A stretch of 64,000 nucleotides of DNA from positions 99,269 to 163,268 of the forward strand of contig CABZMT010000001.1 in assembly GCA_902526965.1 (NCBI GenBank). The letters run 5' to 3'. A model generated the notes under the pieces. That model did no database searches. It worked only from the letters and a program-made list of their open reading frames with translations, and was not told where the DNA came from. The position numbers were made by a program, and so were the translations under genes. The stretch comes from an uncultured Alphaproteobacteria bacterium. GTDB taxonomy: Bacteria; Pseudomonadota; Alphaproteobacteria; HIMB59. Positions 17,557 through 26,458 of the stretch are shown piece by piece. The number at the start of each line of letters is the position of its first letter. The first letter of the stretch is position 1.

Positions 17557-18607
17557 AGTAGAATATAAAAATATTAAAAAAAATTTTGGATCTGTAGAGG
17601 TTCTTAAAGATATAAACCTAAATATAGGAAATCAAAAATTTGTAGTTCTCTTAGGCCCTTCTGGATGTGGTAAAACTACTCTTTTGAGAATGACAGCCGG
17701 ACTTGAGTCTATATCTAGTGGAGAAATTTTAATAGAGGGAGGTGTTATTAATAACATACACCCAAGAGACCGTGATATTGCTATGGTTTTTCAAAACTAC
17801 GCTCTTTACCCTCAAATGAATGTATTTGATAATATAGCATTTAGTCTTCAAATAAGAAAAATGGAAATCCAAGAAATAAAAGATAAAGTGGAATGGGCTG
17901 CATCAGTTTTAAATTTAACCGAATACTTGAAAAGAACTCCAAAGGAGCTGTCTGGAGGTCAACGGCAAAGAGTTGCGATGGGAAGAGCTTTAGTTAGAGA
18001 TCCTAAAGTGTTTTTATTCGACGAGCCTTTGTCAAATCTCGACGCTAAATTACGTGCGCATATGAGATTAGAAATTAGAAAATTACACAATCAGCAAAAT
18101 GCTACCACAATTTATGTTACCCATGATCAAATTGAGGCTATGACAATGGCAGATGAAATTGTCATTATGAATAACGGAATTATTGAACAAATAGCTACAC
18201 CAAATGAAATATATGAGAAACCAAATAATTTATTTGTTGCTGATTTTATAGGTTCCCCAGCTATTAATTTATTAAAAGGAACAGCAACAGAGCAAAAAAC
18301 AATTAAACTTAAAGACCAAGAACTCTCACACTCTAAGCAAAATATTACAAACAATCAGAATGTAGTTTATGGAATTCGACCAACAGACATTACTATTGAT
18401 CCTAGCTCAAATTTAAAAGCAGAAGTAGTATTAGTAGAAACAACAGGTTCCGAGACCCATATAATTGCAATGCTTGATGATAATGAATTTAGAGTTGTTC
18501 AATCAGGAGGGCGTTCTTCAATTAAAAATGGTGATACCATCCCACTTTCTATAGATATAGAAAAAGCTCATATCTTTGATCAATCATCATCAAAAAGAAT
18601 AGATTAA
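17549..18607 (+). CDS. Sugar ABC transporter ATP-binding protein (MalK/UgpC type)
   Basis: The 352-aa ATPase carries Walker A GPSGCGKTT near residue 37, the Q-loop in MVFQNYALYPQMNV, the signature LSGGQRQRVAMGRA near 134, Walker B VFLFDEPLSNLD near 154 and the H-loop YVTHDQ near 188. A C-terminal TOBE-type regulatory region follows. It energises the importer whose permeases are at 9,613-12,235 and whose binding protein is at 12,427. It is the only ATPase of this system in the window and is placed among catabolic enzymes, which ties the importer to this pathway. Confidence 0.93.
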   Translation: MSEVEYKNIKKNFGSVEVLKDINLNIGNQKFVVLLGPSGCGKTTLLRMTAGLESISSGEILIEGGVINNIHPRDRDIAMVFQNYALYPQMNVFDNIAFSLQIRKMEIQEIKDKVEWAASVLNLTEYLKRTPKELSGGQRQRVAMGRALVRDPKVFLFDEPLSNLDAKLRAHMRLEIRKLHNQQNATTIYVTHDQIEAMTMADEIVIMNNGIIEQIATPNEIYEKPNNLFVADFIGSPAINLLKGTATEQKTIKLKDQELSHSKQNITNNQNVVYGIRPTDITIDPSSNLKAEVVLVETTGSETHIIAMLDDNEFRVVQSGGRSSIKNGDTIPLSIDIEKAHIFDQSSSKRID

Positions 18608-18623
18608 AACTAAGAGATTTCGG

Positions 18624-20654
18624 ATGAAAAGCAAATACAGTGATAGAGATGCAAAAATTTATATAAATCAATTTGCGAAAAAGGGGGTACCCCAAGACCT
18701 TGCATTAAGGATATACACGACTCAACTTTTGGGTAATGACCCAACTGTAGTCCTTCATGGTGGAGGAAATACTTCTGTGAAATCTTCTATCAAAACACTT
18801 TTAGGAAAAGTAGAAAAAGTAATCTATGTCAAAGGAAGTGGAAAAGATATGGGTGATATTGAGGAAGACGGATTTCCTGCTCTAGAAATGGAAAATCTTT
18901 TAAAGATGAGAACATTAAAAAACTTAGATGACTTTCAAATGGTAAATTATCAACGTAAATATATGCTTGATACCTCTTTTCCTAATGCCTCAGTAGAAAC
19001 TCTATTACATGCTTTTTTACCTCATAAATTCGTCGACCACTCTCATTCAAATGCAATCCTTTCCTTGATTGATCAACCAAATCCAGAAAAGTTTTGTAAA
19101 AAAGTTTTTGGAGACGAGATGGGTATTGTGCCTTACATAATGCCAGGTTTTGAATTAGCAAAAAAAGCCTCTGAAGTTTTTGAACAAAACACAAGTGTTA
19201 AGGGATTGATATTACTAAATCACGGTATTTTTACTTTCGCTGATGACGCGAAAGAAAGTTACCTTAGAATGATACGATATATAACAAAAGCAGAAAAGGA
19301 AATTTCAAAAAATTCAAAAACATTATTCGTTAAAAAATATTCTGAAAAAAAAATTAGTATAAGCAGCGCAGCTAATATAATAAGGCAACAGATTTCAAAT
19401 CAAGTCAACGATGATTTTGAAAGGAAGATTGTGCACTTCTATAAACCTCAATTCTTTGAAGAAATTTTCTCTCAAAAAAACTATAAAATATTTACTCAAC
19501 AAGGCCCTGTAACACCTGACCATGTCATTAGAATAAAATCAAAACCACTAGTTATAGATTTAACTAAAGAAAAAATAATAAATATTGAAAAAATAATTAT
19601 TAAAGCAATTCAAAAATATAAAGCAGATTACAAAAAATACTTTAATAGAAATTCCAAATATAACCCTTCGGCTACTATGTTAGATCCTTATCCAAGATTA
19701 ATTCTCATTAAGGGTTTGGGAATTTTTTCAACAGGTCCTTCATTTAAAGATGCGAAAATAGCTATGGATGTGGGTTTAAATTCTCTCTCAGTAATACTTG
19801 ATGCTTCTAAATATGGAACATTTAAATCAATAACTGAAAAAGAAATTTTTAGAATGGAATACTGGCCACTAGAGCTAGCTAAAATTAAGATATCCTCTCA
19901 AAAACTTAAAGGACAAGTTGCTGTTATTACAGGAGGTTTGGGCGGCATCGGTTATGTGACAGCAAAAAAATTTCAAAAAGAAGGCGCTGAAATCGTCCTT
20001 ATAGATATCATAGACCCAATAAAAATTAAATTAGATCTTAAAGGTATGAAATATATAAAGTGCGATATCACAAAAGAAAACAATGTAAGACAAGTCTTTG
20101 ATGAAATATCAACGATATATGGCGGTGTTGATATATTAATATCAAATGCAGGATTTGCTACAGTGGAGTCTCTAGAAAAATTATCCAAGCAACAATTTGA
20201 TAAAAGTTTTGATTTAAATCTCTTTGCTCACCATTACTTTGTAAAACACGGCGTAGAGATTATGAAAAAACAAAAAACACGAGGCGTCGCCCTATTTAAT
20301 ATTTCGAAACAGGCAGTTAACCCAGGAAAAAATTATGCTGCTTATGGGTTAACGAAAGCAGCCCTGATGTTTCTCATGAAACAATATGTAATAGAATATA
20401 GTCAATACGGAATTCGATTTAATGGTGTCAACGCAGATAGAATCCGAAGTGGTTTAATGACCCCAGAAATGATAACAAAAAGATCAAAAGCAAGAGGTCT
20501 TACTACCGAACAGTATATGTCAGGTAACTTATTAAAACAGGAGGTAAAGGCAATTGATGTCGCTGATGCCTTTTATCATTTAGTACTATCTCAAAAATCG
20601 ACTGCGGCAATAATTACAGTTGATGGTGGGAATATAGAGTCATCTTTTAGATAA
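18624..20654 (+). CDS. Bifunctional class II aldolase / short-chain dehydrogenase (RhaD-like fusion)
   Basis: The 676-aa protein has an N-terminal aldolase domain with GGGNTSVK near residue 46, Glu125 in ASVETLLH, His139 and His141 in DHSHSN, and His200 in LNHG. A C-terminal SDR domain starts near residue 425 (VAVITGGLGGIGY), with SNAG and the catalytic YGLTK near 574. Such fusions cleave a 1-phosphoketose to DHAP plus an aldehyde and oxidise the aldehyde, as in rhizobial rhamnose catabolism. The SDR domain ends with the family's usual ITVDGG segment, so both halves look complete. It closes the second catabolic operon, 17 bases after the ATPase. Confidence 0.9.
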   Translation: MKSKYSDRDAKIYINQFAKKGVPQDLALRIYTTQLLGNDPTVVLHGGGNTSVKSSIKTLLGKVEKVIYVKGSGKDMGDIEEDGFPALEMENLLKMRTLKNLDDFQMVNYQRKYMLDTSFPNASVETLLHAFLPHKFVDHSHSNAILSLIDQPNPEKFCKKVFGDEMGIVPYIMPGFELAKKASEVFEQNTSVKGLILLNHGIFTFADDAKESYLRMIRYITKAEKEISKNSKTLFVKKYSEKKISISSAANIIRQQISNQVNDDFERKIVHFYKPQFFEEIFSQKNYKIFTQQGPVTPDHVIRIKSKPLVIDLTKEKIINIEKIIIKAIQKYKADYKKYFNRNSKYNPSATMLDPYPRLILIKGLGIFSTGPSFKDAKIAMDVGLNSLSVILDASKYGTFKSITEKEIFRMEYWPLELAKIKISSQKLKGQVAVITGGLGGIGYVTAKKFQKEGAEIVLIDIIDPIKIKLDLKGMKYIKCDITKENNVRQVFDEISTIYGGVDILISNAGFATVESLEKLSKQQFDKSFDLNLFAHHYFVKHGVEIMKKQKTRGVALFNISKQAVNPGKNYAAYGLTKAALMFLMKQYVIEYSQYGIRFNGVNADRIRSGLMTPEMITKRSKARGLTTEQYMSGNLLKQEVKAIDVADAFYHLVLSQKSTAAIITVDGGNIESSFR

Positions 20655-20660
20655 AATAAT

Positions 20661-21059
20661 TTATCTATAAATTCTCTTTAAGTTTAAACCAAGTTTTTTA
20701 AATTTTTTTCTAAAACTATAGAATTGTTTATTATGTTTAGCTGAATTTTGTTTAAGGACTAATTTTTGGTAATAATGTACCATTTCGTGCCCTAATATTT
20801 CTACAAATTCTTGGAAATTTTTAAACTTATTATGAATAGTTATTCTGTAACAATACTTTGTAGCATAAGGATTAAATTCAAAAAGGCCTAACGCTCCATG
20901 TATCCTCCTAATAGTTATTTTAGGATTTTTTAATCGATTATTAAATATCTCTCTATTAAGTATTTTATATACTGATGGAATTTTAATAGCTCTAGGCTTA
21001 AAAACCCTTTCATCACCATAATGTTCAATGAGTGTTGCTAAACTTTTTGTTCTAGGCAT
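20661..21059 (-). CDS. SprT-like zinc metallopeptidase domain protein
   Basis: The 132-aa basic protein has GHEMVHYYQ near residue 88, an HExxH zinc motif in the SprT-like setting, preceded by a region with NREIFNNRLKNPKI that resembles SprT N-termini. It is short and lacks the C-terminal zinc ribbon of full-length SprT (about 165 aa). SprT-like proteins cleave DNA-bound or damaged proteins, and short versions are common in marine phages and in streamlined bacteria. It is convergent with the aldolase/SDR gene, 6 bases apart. The cellular role here is not known. Confidence 0.75.
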   Translation of the reverse strand: MPRTKSLATLIEHYGDERVFKPRAIKIPSVYKILNREIFNNRLKNPKITIRRIHGALGLFEFNPYATKYCYRITIHNKFKNFQEFVEILGHEMVHYYQKLVLKQNSAKHNKQFYSFRKKFKKLGLNLKRIYR

Positions 21060-21105
21060 AAATCTAGATTACAAATAAAGTTTATGTATAAAAATTCAAG
21101 TTATT

Positions 21106-21333
21106 TTAATTAGGATTTTTGTATAAATATTCTAAAAATAAAATAACTTCCTCATACTTTTCATCTGGTATATCTTTGTAGCTACAACCATATTTTTCTT
21201 TAATGCTCAAAGCAAGATGAGCATATGCATTCCTGCCTTTTGGATGAAAATAAGATGGTTTTAAAAGAGGTTGAAGTTTGTCTCCTGTTGATTGAATCTT
21301 ATGCCATATTTTTTTTCTATTATCTTCATTCAA
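21106..21333 (-). CDS. Small conserved-looking protein, possibly ORF6C-like
   Basis: The 75-aa product starts at TTG (21,333). Its central HPKGRNAYAHLALSIKEKYG followed by SYKDIPDEKYEEVILFLEYL resembles the C-terminal ORF6C domain of phage antirepressors, where an Arg/helical segment precedes a YKDIP turn. That resemblance is from memory and weak. It lies upstream of the SprT-like gene on the same strand with a 46-base gap, so the two may be cotranscribed. No catalytic motif, signal or membrane segment is visible. Confidence 0.5.
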   Translation of the reverse strand: MNEDNRKKIWHKIQSTGDKLQPLLKPSYFHPKGRNAYAHLALSIKEKYGCSYKDIPDEKYEEVILFLEYLYKNPN

Positions 21334-21431
21334 AGAGATATTCCACCGGGAAAAAATATATCTATCAAGATTCTAACTATGGCAAAGCCTATTCCACAAA
21401 AAATGATAATAGTAATTAATTGTTTATTCAT
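21330..21431 (-). CDS. Putative 33-aa single-span membrane peptide
   Basis: A short reading frame from ATG at 21,431 encodes a hydrophobic segment (QLITIIIFCGIGFAIVRILI) followed by a short tail. Its stop overlaps the TTG start of the next minus-strand gene, an arrangement that would allow translational coupling. No Shine-Dalgarno is visible upstream, and the frame is short enough to arise by chance, so this is a tentative entry. Confidence 0.25.
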   Translation of the reverse strand: MNKQLITIIIFCGIGFAIVRILIDIFFPGGISL

Positions 21432-21454
21432 CATGATATATATAAATACTTATT

Positions 21455-21844
21455 ATGAAGAAGTTTATCATTATTTTCTCTTTAATAATGCCAAATATGA
21501 GTTTTGCAGAAATTTTAGATAAATTTTCACTTGCTTGTATTTGTGATAAGAACATTAATGCACTTAAGTATTTTGACTGTAAACAAAAAGTATCTGGAAC
21601 ACGATTAGACTTATTAGAAGACGAAAGCAATAAAGATAAAATTTTAATATACAGTAGTTTTGATCAAAAAAAATATAAGCTAACTAAAAAGGATCCTGAA
21701 TACATTTTTAATTATGAAACAGAAAATTATATTTCTCTTCTATCAATTAATAATAAATTAGATTTGGTTTTTTCGATTTCTTACAAAGAGTTTGATAAAA
21801 ATTGGTCTTATGATTTAAAGTGTGTTTCTTTAAAAAAAGAATAA
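21455..21844 (+). CDS. Small secreted protein of unknown function
   Basis: I do not recognise this 129-aa protein. It begins with a clear Sec signal peptide (MKKFIIIFSLIMPNMSFA, cleavage near residue 18). The mature part is charged and has four cysteines, three near the start (CICDK, then one in the FDCKQK segment) and one near the end, so disulfides are plausible. No membrane segment remains after cleavage. It lies 17 bases before the DMT transporter on the same strand. Confidence 0.6.
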   Translation: MKKFIIIFSLIMPNMSFAEILDKFSLACICDKNINALKYFDCKQKVSGTRLDLLEDESNKDKILIYSSFDQKKYKLTKKDPEYIFNYETENYISLLSINNKLDLVFSISYKEFDKNWSYDLKCVSLKKE

Positions 21845-21861
21845 TATCACAAATCCCATAG

Positions 21862-22734
21862 ATGATTGCCAAAAATTTTATAATTCCATTTTTTGTATCT
21901 TTAATTGGATTTGTTTTACTTGTTTCAATGGACTCAGTGATCAAAATACTAGGAGATAGTTATTCTGTTTTACAATTGTTATTTTTAAATGCACTCTTTT
22001 CTTTAATACCTTTATCTTATTTTGTTATCAAAAATCATGGTTTTAAATTTTATAAAAATCAAAACTACACCTTTCAAATTACTAGAGGAATAGCCCATAC
22101 AGTTGGTTTCCTTTTTGTTTTAAAAGGAGTTTTGCTTCTTCCTCTTTCAATCGTATATCCTGTTTTGTTTACATCGCCTTTAATGCTTTTAGTTATGTCG
22201 CATTTTTTCTTGAGCGATAACATAAATTTAGTAAGAGTGATGGCAATATTAATTGGTTTCTTAGGCGTAGTAATATCAGCAGAGCCTTTTGGTTCGAGTG
22301 GTTTATCGTTTCAAGGAGTTTTATTTGTATTTATTGGTGCATTTTGCATTGCAATTACCCACTTAATAACTCGAAAATATAACCATTTAACATCTTCGTA
22401 TTCTGCAGCCTTCTTTAGTATGGCTGTAAGTGTAATCATTTTCTATTTTTCAACAAAATTTCATTTTGAAATAATGACTCTTCAAGATTTATTATTATCA
22501 TTTTTAGGAGGAGTTTTTGCAGGTCTAGGTGTCAGCGCAATTATTTATGGATCAAGAACACTGCCATCGTCTGTATTTGGCCTTACAAGTTATTTTCAAA
22601 TAATTTATGGAGTGTTTTTAGGCTGGATTATTTTTAGTCAGTTACCTTCAATATATAATTATATTGGAATAATAATTGTTATTTTTGCAGGTCTGCTACT
22701 TTTTTATTTTGATAAAAGTAAAAATGAAAGTTAG
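21862..22734 (+). CDS. DMT-superfamily (EamA) transporter
   Basis: The 290-aa protein is almost entirely hydrophobic, with about ten membrane segments in two EamA repeats. The first repeat runs to about residue 140 (GFLGVVISAEPFGSSGLS marks its end) and the second follows. This is the usual length and shape for the drug/metabolite transporter superfamily, which exports or exchanges small metabolites. The substrate cannot be read from sequence. Its stop overlaps the metallophosphoesterase start by 11 nt. Confidence 0.87.
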   Translation: MIAKNFIIPFFVSLIGFVLLVSMDSVIKILGDSYSVLQLLFLNALFSLIPLSYFVIKNHGFKFYKNQNYTFQITRGIAHTVGFLFVLKGVLLLPLSIVYPVLFTSPLMLLVMSHFFLSDNINLVRVMAILIGFLGVVISAEPFGSSGLSFQGVLFVFIGAFCIAITHLITRKYNHLTSSYSAAFFSMAVSVIIFYFSTKFHFEIMTLQDLLLSFLGGVFAGLGVSAIIYGSRTLPSSVFGLTSYFQIIYGVFLGWIIFSQLPSIYNYIGIIIVIFAGLLLFYFDKSKNES

Positions 22735-23767
22735 AGAGTTGATATCAATAATTATTTTATATTTTATATCGTATCTTATTTTTATATTTCCATTTGATGT
22801 CTTATCTTCTTGGTTGGGCAAGCCTACTTCGATATTTGAAGCTATAATAAGCACCACAATAGTTTTCTCCCTTTGTCTTTATTACTTTAGATCTAAAAGT
22901 ACTAATAAAATTATCAAATTTTTTGTTTATGAGGGTTTTGGTATTGGGACAGTATCATTTTTCCTAATATTACCTTTCATAGCGGTAGAATATTTAAATA
23001 TTATAAATAATTATAAATTGGCATTTATTTTTTTTGCTATACAGATACCATGTATCATCTATGGATATATAAATTCAAGAAAAATTAAAATAAAAAATAT
23101 TTCTATAAAGTCAGATTTAATTAATAAAAGCATTAAATTTGTTTTCATTAGTGATGTACATATAGGCTCAAATCATTCATCCTACTTAATAAAAATTGTA
23201 TCTGAAATAATTAAGCTCGATCCAAAATTTTTAATTATAGGGGGTGACTTAATTGATAGTAGCTCATTTAAAATCGACGATCTGAAAGAGTTAAAGAAAT
23301 TAAATAAACCTATCTATTTTGTTACAGGAAACCATGAATACTATATTCAAAATTCACAAAAACATCTTGATGACTTACACACTGTAGGAATACATACTTT
23401 AAATAATGAATCTTTACAGATACACGGACTAAATTTAATTGGTATTTCTGACAACATAACTAACAATTTAAAAATTAACTATTTTGATAAACTATTTCAA
23501 AAAGAATTATTTAATATTTTAGTGGTTCACAAACCTTCCATCTGGAAAAAAGTTTCAACAAAAGCTAATTTAATGCTCTCAGGCCACACACATAATGGGC
23601 AAATTTTTCCTTTTAACTTTGTTGTAAAATTACAATTTCCCGAAAATTATGGAATTTATAATAGAAATAATAAATATTTATATGTAAGTTCTGGATCAGC
23701 AACTTGGGGTCCAAAAATAAGGATAGGATCTAACAATGAGATTATTAGAATAGAATTAAAAAATTAA
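22724..23767 (+). CDS. Membrane-anchored metallophosphoesterase
   Basis: From the ATG at 22,724 the product is 347 aa. Four hydrophobic segments occupy the first 130 residues. The calcineurin-like core then shows SDVHIGSNH, GGDLID, TGNHEYY, LVVHKP and SGHTHNGQ, which provide the full set of metal ligands. The plan matches YkuE/YaeI-type enzymes, which act at the membrane, some on UDP-diacylglucosamine or other lipid-linked phosphates. A reading 48 bases longer exists but runs inside the previous gene; the ATG chosen begins the hydrophobic region. Confidence 0.85.
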   Translation: MKVRELISIIILYFISYLIFIFPFDVLSSWLGKPTSIFEAIISTTIVFSLCLYYFRSKSTNKIIKFFVYEGFGIGTVSFFLILPFIAVEYLNIINNYKLAFIFFAIQIPCIIYGYINSRKIKIKNISIKSDLINKSIKFVFISDVHIGSNHSSYLIKIVSEIIKLDPKFLIIGGDLIDSSSFKIDDLKELKKLNKPIYFVTGNHEYYIQNSQKHLDDLHTVGIHTLNNESLQIHGLNLIGISDNITNNLKINYFDKLFQKELFNILVVHKPSIWKKVSTKANLMLSGHTHNGQIFPFNFVVKLQFPENYGIYNRNNKYLYVSSGSATWGPKIRIGSNNEIIRIELKN

Positions 23768-23797
23768 TAATTTCTCTGTTGGATATCGTTTAACATT

Positions 23798-24301
23798 ATG
23801 TATTCTTTTTTGATGAGAGTTATCCTCTTTTCTTTTTTGTTTATTAGCACACTCTTCGCTGATAATCATATTTTAGAGCAAGAAAACTTCGAAGCTTGGC
23901 AATTTACATGTGTTTCTGAACAAAACCAAAAAATTTGTGATTTGAGGGAACTTGTATTTGACTCTAATACAAATGAAGTTGTCAGTTACCTTTCTATAAC
24001 TATTAATCCTGAAAATTTAACACAAATGCAAATAGCATTTCCTCATGCAGTAAATTTGAAAAGTCCTGTTAAATTACAAATAGATGATAATGATCCACTT
24101 GATCTCAATTACGCCTATTGCAATCAAAGCGCATGTTTTGTAGCAGAAATAGTTGGAGAAAATTTTGTAAACTTTTTCAAAGCAGGAAATCAAATATCAC
24201 TAAAAGTCTTATTTCTTGATAACCGAGAGGCCACAATAACTTATTCTTTGAGCGGCTTTACAGCAGGTTATAGCAAACTATCTTCTTCGAGAGTTAATTA
24301 A
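23798..24301 (+). CDS. IalB-like invasion-associated/periplasmic protein
   Basis: The 167-aa protein has a Sec signal peptide (hydrophobic stretch at residues about 7-20, cleavage near FADN). FEAWQFTCVSEQNQKICDL follows and, later, an AYCNQSACFVAEI segment. This paired-cysteine layout is typical of the IalB family of alphaproteobacteria. Family members are small periplasmic or envelope proteins first noticed in Bartonella, but free-living relatives have no known invasion role. The start could also be the second Met (residue 6), which changes little. It is convergent with the AmpG-like gene. Confidence 0.75.
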   Translation: MYSFLMRVILFSFLFISTLFADNHILEQENFEAWQFTCVSEQNQKICDLRELVFDSNTNEVVSYLSITINPENLTQMQIAFPHAVNLKSPVKLQIDDNDPLDLNYAYCNQSACFVAEIVGENFVNFFKAGNQISLKVLFLDNREATITYSLSGFTAGYSKLSSSRVN

Positions 24302-24305
24302 AATT

Positions 24306-25841
24306 TTAATTTTTATTAAAGTTAATTTTATTTCTAATTATTAGTAAACATATGAGAGATGGTATTACCATAATTGCGGTTATCATAAAGAACAAACCCC
24401 AATCTCCTCCTAGCCCATCAACCATTGCACCAGATGAGGAGGCTAACAATGTCCTCCCCGCAGTTCCAACAGAAGCTAGTAAAGCGTATTGCGTAGCAGT
24501 AAAACTGCGATCAACAAGAAGTGATATGAATGTAACAAAAGCTACAGTTGCAAAAGCGGCAGCAAGATCATCAATGATAACTGCAAATGCAAAAAGAACT
24601 TTAGAGGGACCCACCCATGCTAATATTGAAAATAGAATATTGGTAGCCGACATTGCAATTCCTGCAATAATGAGAGTTTTAATTATCCCAGATCTCATAG
24701 CAATAGCTCCTCCAATAAGTGTAAAAACAATAGTGGTTATCCATCCAAGAGCCTTTGAATAGATGGCTATATCTCCCTTTGAAAAACCAATTTCTTTATA
24801 AAAAACTAAGCTCATTCTCCCCAAAAAAGCCTCACCGATCTTAAATAGAAAAACAAACACTAAAATAGCAATTCCAATTCTTACTCCATTGTTATTAAAA
24901 AAGCTACTAAGTGGGTTTGCTACAACATTGTTTAGGTAATAAAATGTTTGTGATATTGGATTTTGATCACCCAAGTTTTTGATAAAAAGTGAAAAAATAT
25001 AAAATATCGCACCAATTACAATAAAAGTAAGACCACCATTGATAAACCATATTTTTTCAAAGAATTGACCAACTAAAAAACATAAGGCCCCAATTGCTAA
25101 AAATAGATAACTAGCTTTGATGATACTTATAACATTTGTATTAGAAGCATCTGTATTCAAAATATTTTGAAATCTTTCTTTATTAGACTCTGGAATAAAA
25201 GACAGTCCAACATTGCATAGAACTATTATTGCCATCAAAAAAATAAAAGTTACTTGCCAATATTGATCAACTCCAGAATTCTCTAATTTCTCAGCAATCT
25301 CTAAACATATAAACCCACCTAATTTAAATCCAGTCCACCATCCAACGACTGCCATAGCAGCTCCAGCTGCCATACTCGCTGACTCTTCCTTTTTTATTTG
25401 TTCAATTCTTAATGCATCTATTGTTATATCTTGTGTAGCAGACGAAATAGCTATAGCTAAACCTACACCAATTATTAGTGCTAAATTTTGTGTTGGCTCA
25501 AGGACACTCCATATTATTAAGCAAATTAATATTATGGTTTGCATTAAAATGATTATTGATTTTCGATGGCCTATTTTATTTGTTAAAAAAGGCAATCTCA
25601 TTCGATCAATAATTGGTGCCCATAAAAAATTAAATGCGTAAACACCAAATATTAGTCCTGCCCACCCTATAGTACTTCTACTTAGACCCTCTTCTTTTAA
25701 CCAAAGAGATAAAGCGCTAGCAATAAGAACCCAAGGAAATCCACTTATGATTCCTAACAACAGAATACGTATCATCCTTCTGTCGTAATAAGCGCCAATC
25801 AAGGCTTTTAATTTATTCGAATCTAATGAAATTGAACTCAT
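24306..25841 (-). CDS. AmpG-type MFS permease
   Basis: The 511-aa protein has about 12-14 membrane segments. It begins with GIISGFPWVLIASALSLWLK near residue 33, then GLSRSTIGWAGLIFGVYAFNFLWAPIIDR. This start is characteristic of AmpG permeases, which import anhydro-muropeptides released during murein turnover. ATQDITIDALRIEQI near residue 138 is also AmpG-like. A cytosolic linker near residue 215 and extra helices account for the length. The exact substrate is inferred from family. It is followed at 24,306 by the convergent IalB-like gene. Confidence 0.82.
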   Translation of the reverse strand: MSSISLDSNKLKALIGAYYDRRMIRILLLGIISGFPWVLIASALSLWLKEEGLSRSTIGWAGLIFGVYAFNFLWAPIIDRMRLPFLTNKIGHRKSIIILMQTIILICLIIWSVLEPTQNLALIIGVGLAIAISSATQDITIDALRIEQIKKEESASMAAGAAMAVVGWWTGFKLGGFICLEIAEKLENSGVDQYWQVTFIFLMAIIVLCNVGLSFIPESNKERFQNILNTDASNTNVISIIKASYLFLAIGALCFLVGQFFEKIWFINGGLTFIVIGAIFYIFSLFIKNLGDQNPISQTFYYLNNVVANPLSSFFNNNGVRIGIAILVFVFLFKIGEAFLGRMSLVFYKEIGFSKGDIAIYSKALGWITTIVFTLIGGAIAMRSGIIKTLIIAGIAMSATNILFSILAWVGPSKVLFAFAVIIDDLAAAFATVAFVTFISLLVDRSFTATQYALLASVGTAGRTLLASSSGAMVDGLGGDWGLFFMITAIMVIPSLICLLIIRNKINFNKN

Positions 25842-25879
25842 TAATTGGGATACTATTCAAAAAAAATATAAATTAAACT

Positions 25880-26398
25880 TTAATCGCTCAGAGAACTAAG
25901 CCACTTAATTAAATCAGCCCTATCTTGATCTTTTTTGATACCGTTATAATTCATTTTAGTACCGGCGATGTATTTTTTTGGCTTTAATAAAAATTTGTTA
26001 AGTTCTTCAACGTTCCAATCACCACCGAACGCAACAAGGGCACCTGAATATGCAAATCCTTCCATTGACCCTTTAGATCTGTTTACTATTCCCCACATAG
26101 CAGGACCTACTTTATTTTCTCCACCCTTAACTTGCGTATGACACGAAGCACACTTTTTAAAAATCTTTTCACCGTTATCTAAGTTTGCTGAAGCAAGCAT
26201 AGGTGTTATATTGGGTAGAACTTCAAAAATATCTACCTCTTCTTTTGTCTCCAAAGAGATACCACCTTCAGGAACTTCAATTTTATATGCTAATTCATCC
26301 GGAAACTCTGGATGAATGGCCATATCAGCAACTTTTGAGAATACAGCGGCAAGTAAGAGGGCAAGAATTATTGCCCCTAGAATTTTATTGGTTTCCAT
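25880..26398 (-). CDS. Membrane-anchored class I cytochrome c (CycM-like)
   Basis: The 172-aa protein has an uncleaved N-terminal anchor (residues about 7-24) and an acidic linker. Its cytochrome c domain has the haem motif CASCH at 83-87 and the axial ligand Met149 in GTKMNYNG. The layout matches CycM/c552-type cytochromes that carry electrons from the bc1 complex to cytochrome oxidase on the periplasmic face. It is divergent from kdsB across 60 bp, a neighbourhood often seen in alphaproteobacteria. Confidence 0.92.
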   Translation of the reverse strand: METNKILGAIILALLLAAVFSKVADMAIHPEFPDELAYKIEVPEGGISLETKEEVDIFEVLPNITPMLASANLDNGEKIFKKCASCHTQVKGGENKVGPAMWGIVNRSKGSMEGFAYSGALVAFGGDWNVEELNKFLLKPKKYIAGTKMNYNGIKKDQDRADLIKWLSSLSD

Positions 26399-26458
26399 AT
26401 TAAAAAGAGAAGTCTATGTTTAAAAATATACCACTTAAAACGGATATTTGTCGCATTA

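Noticed and set aside
22676..22723. A longer start for the metallophosphoesterase
   Set aside because: The added residues overlap the end of the DMT transporter and only mimic a hydrophobic stretch. The ATG at 22,724 is better placed.
24352..24762. A 136-codon plus-strand frame inside the AmpG-like gene
   Set aside because: It is antisense to a full-length membrane transporter. Its Ala/Ile/Val-rich product reflects the complementary frame and has no independent support.
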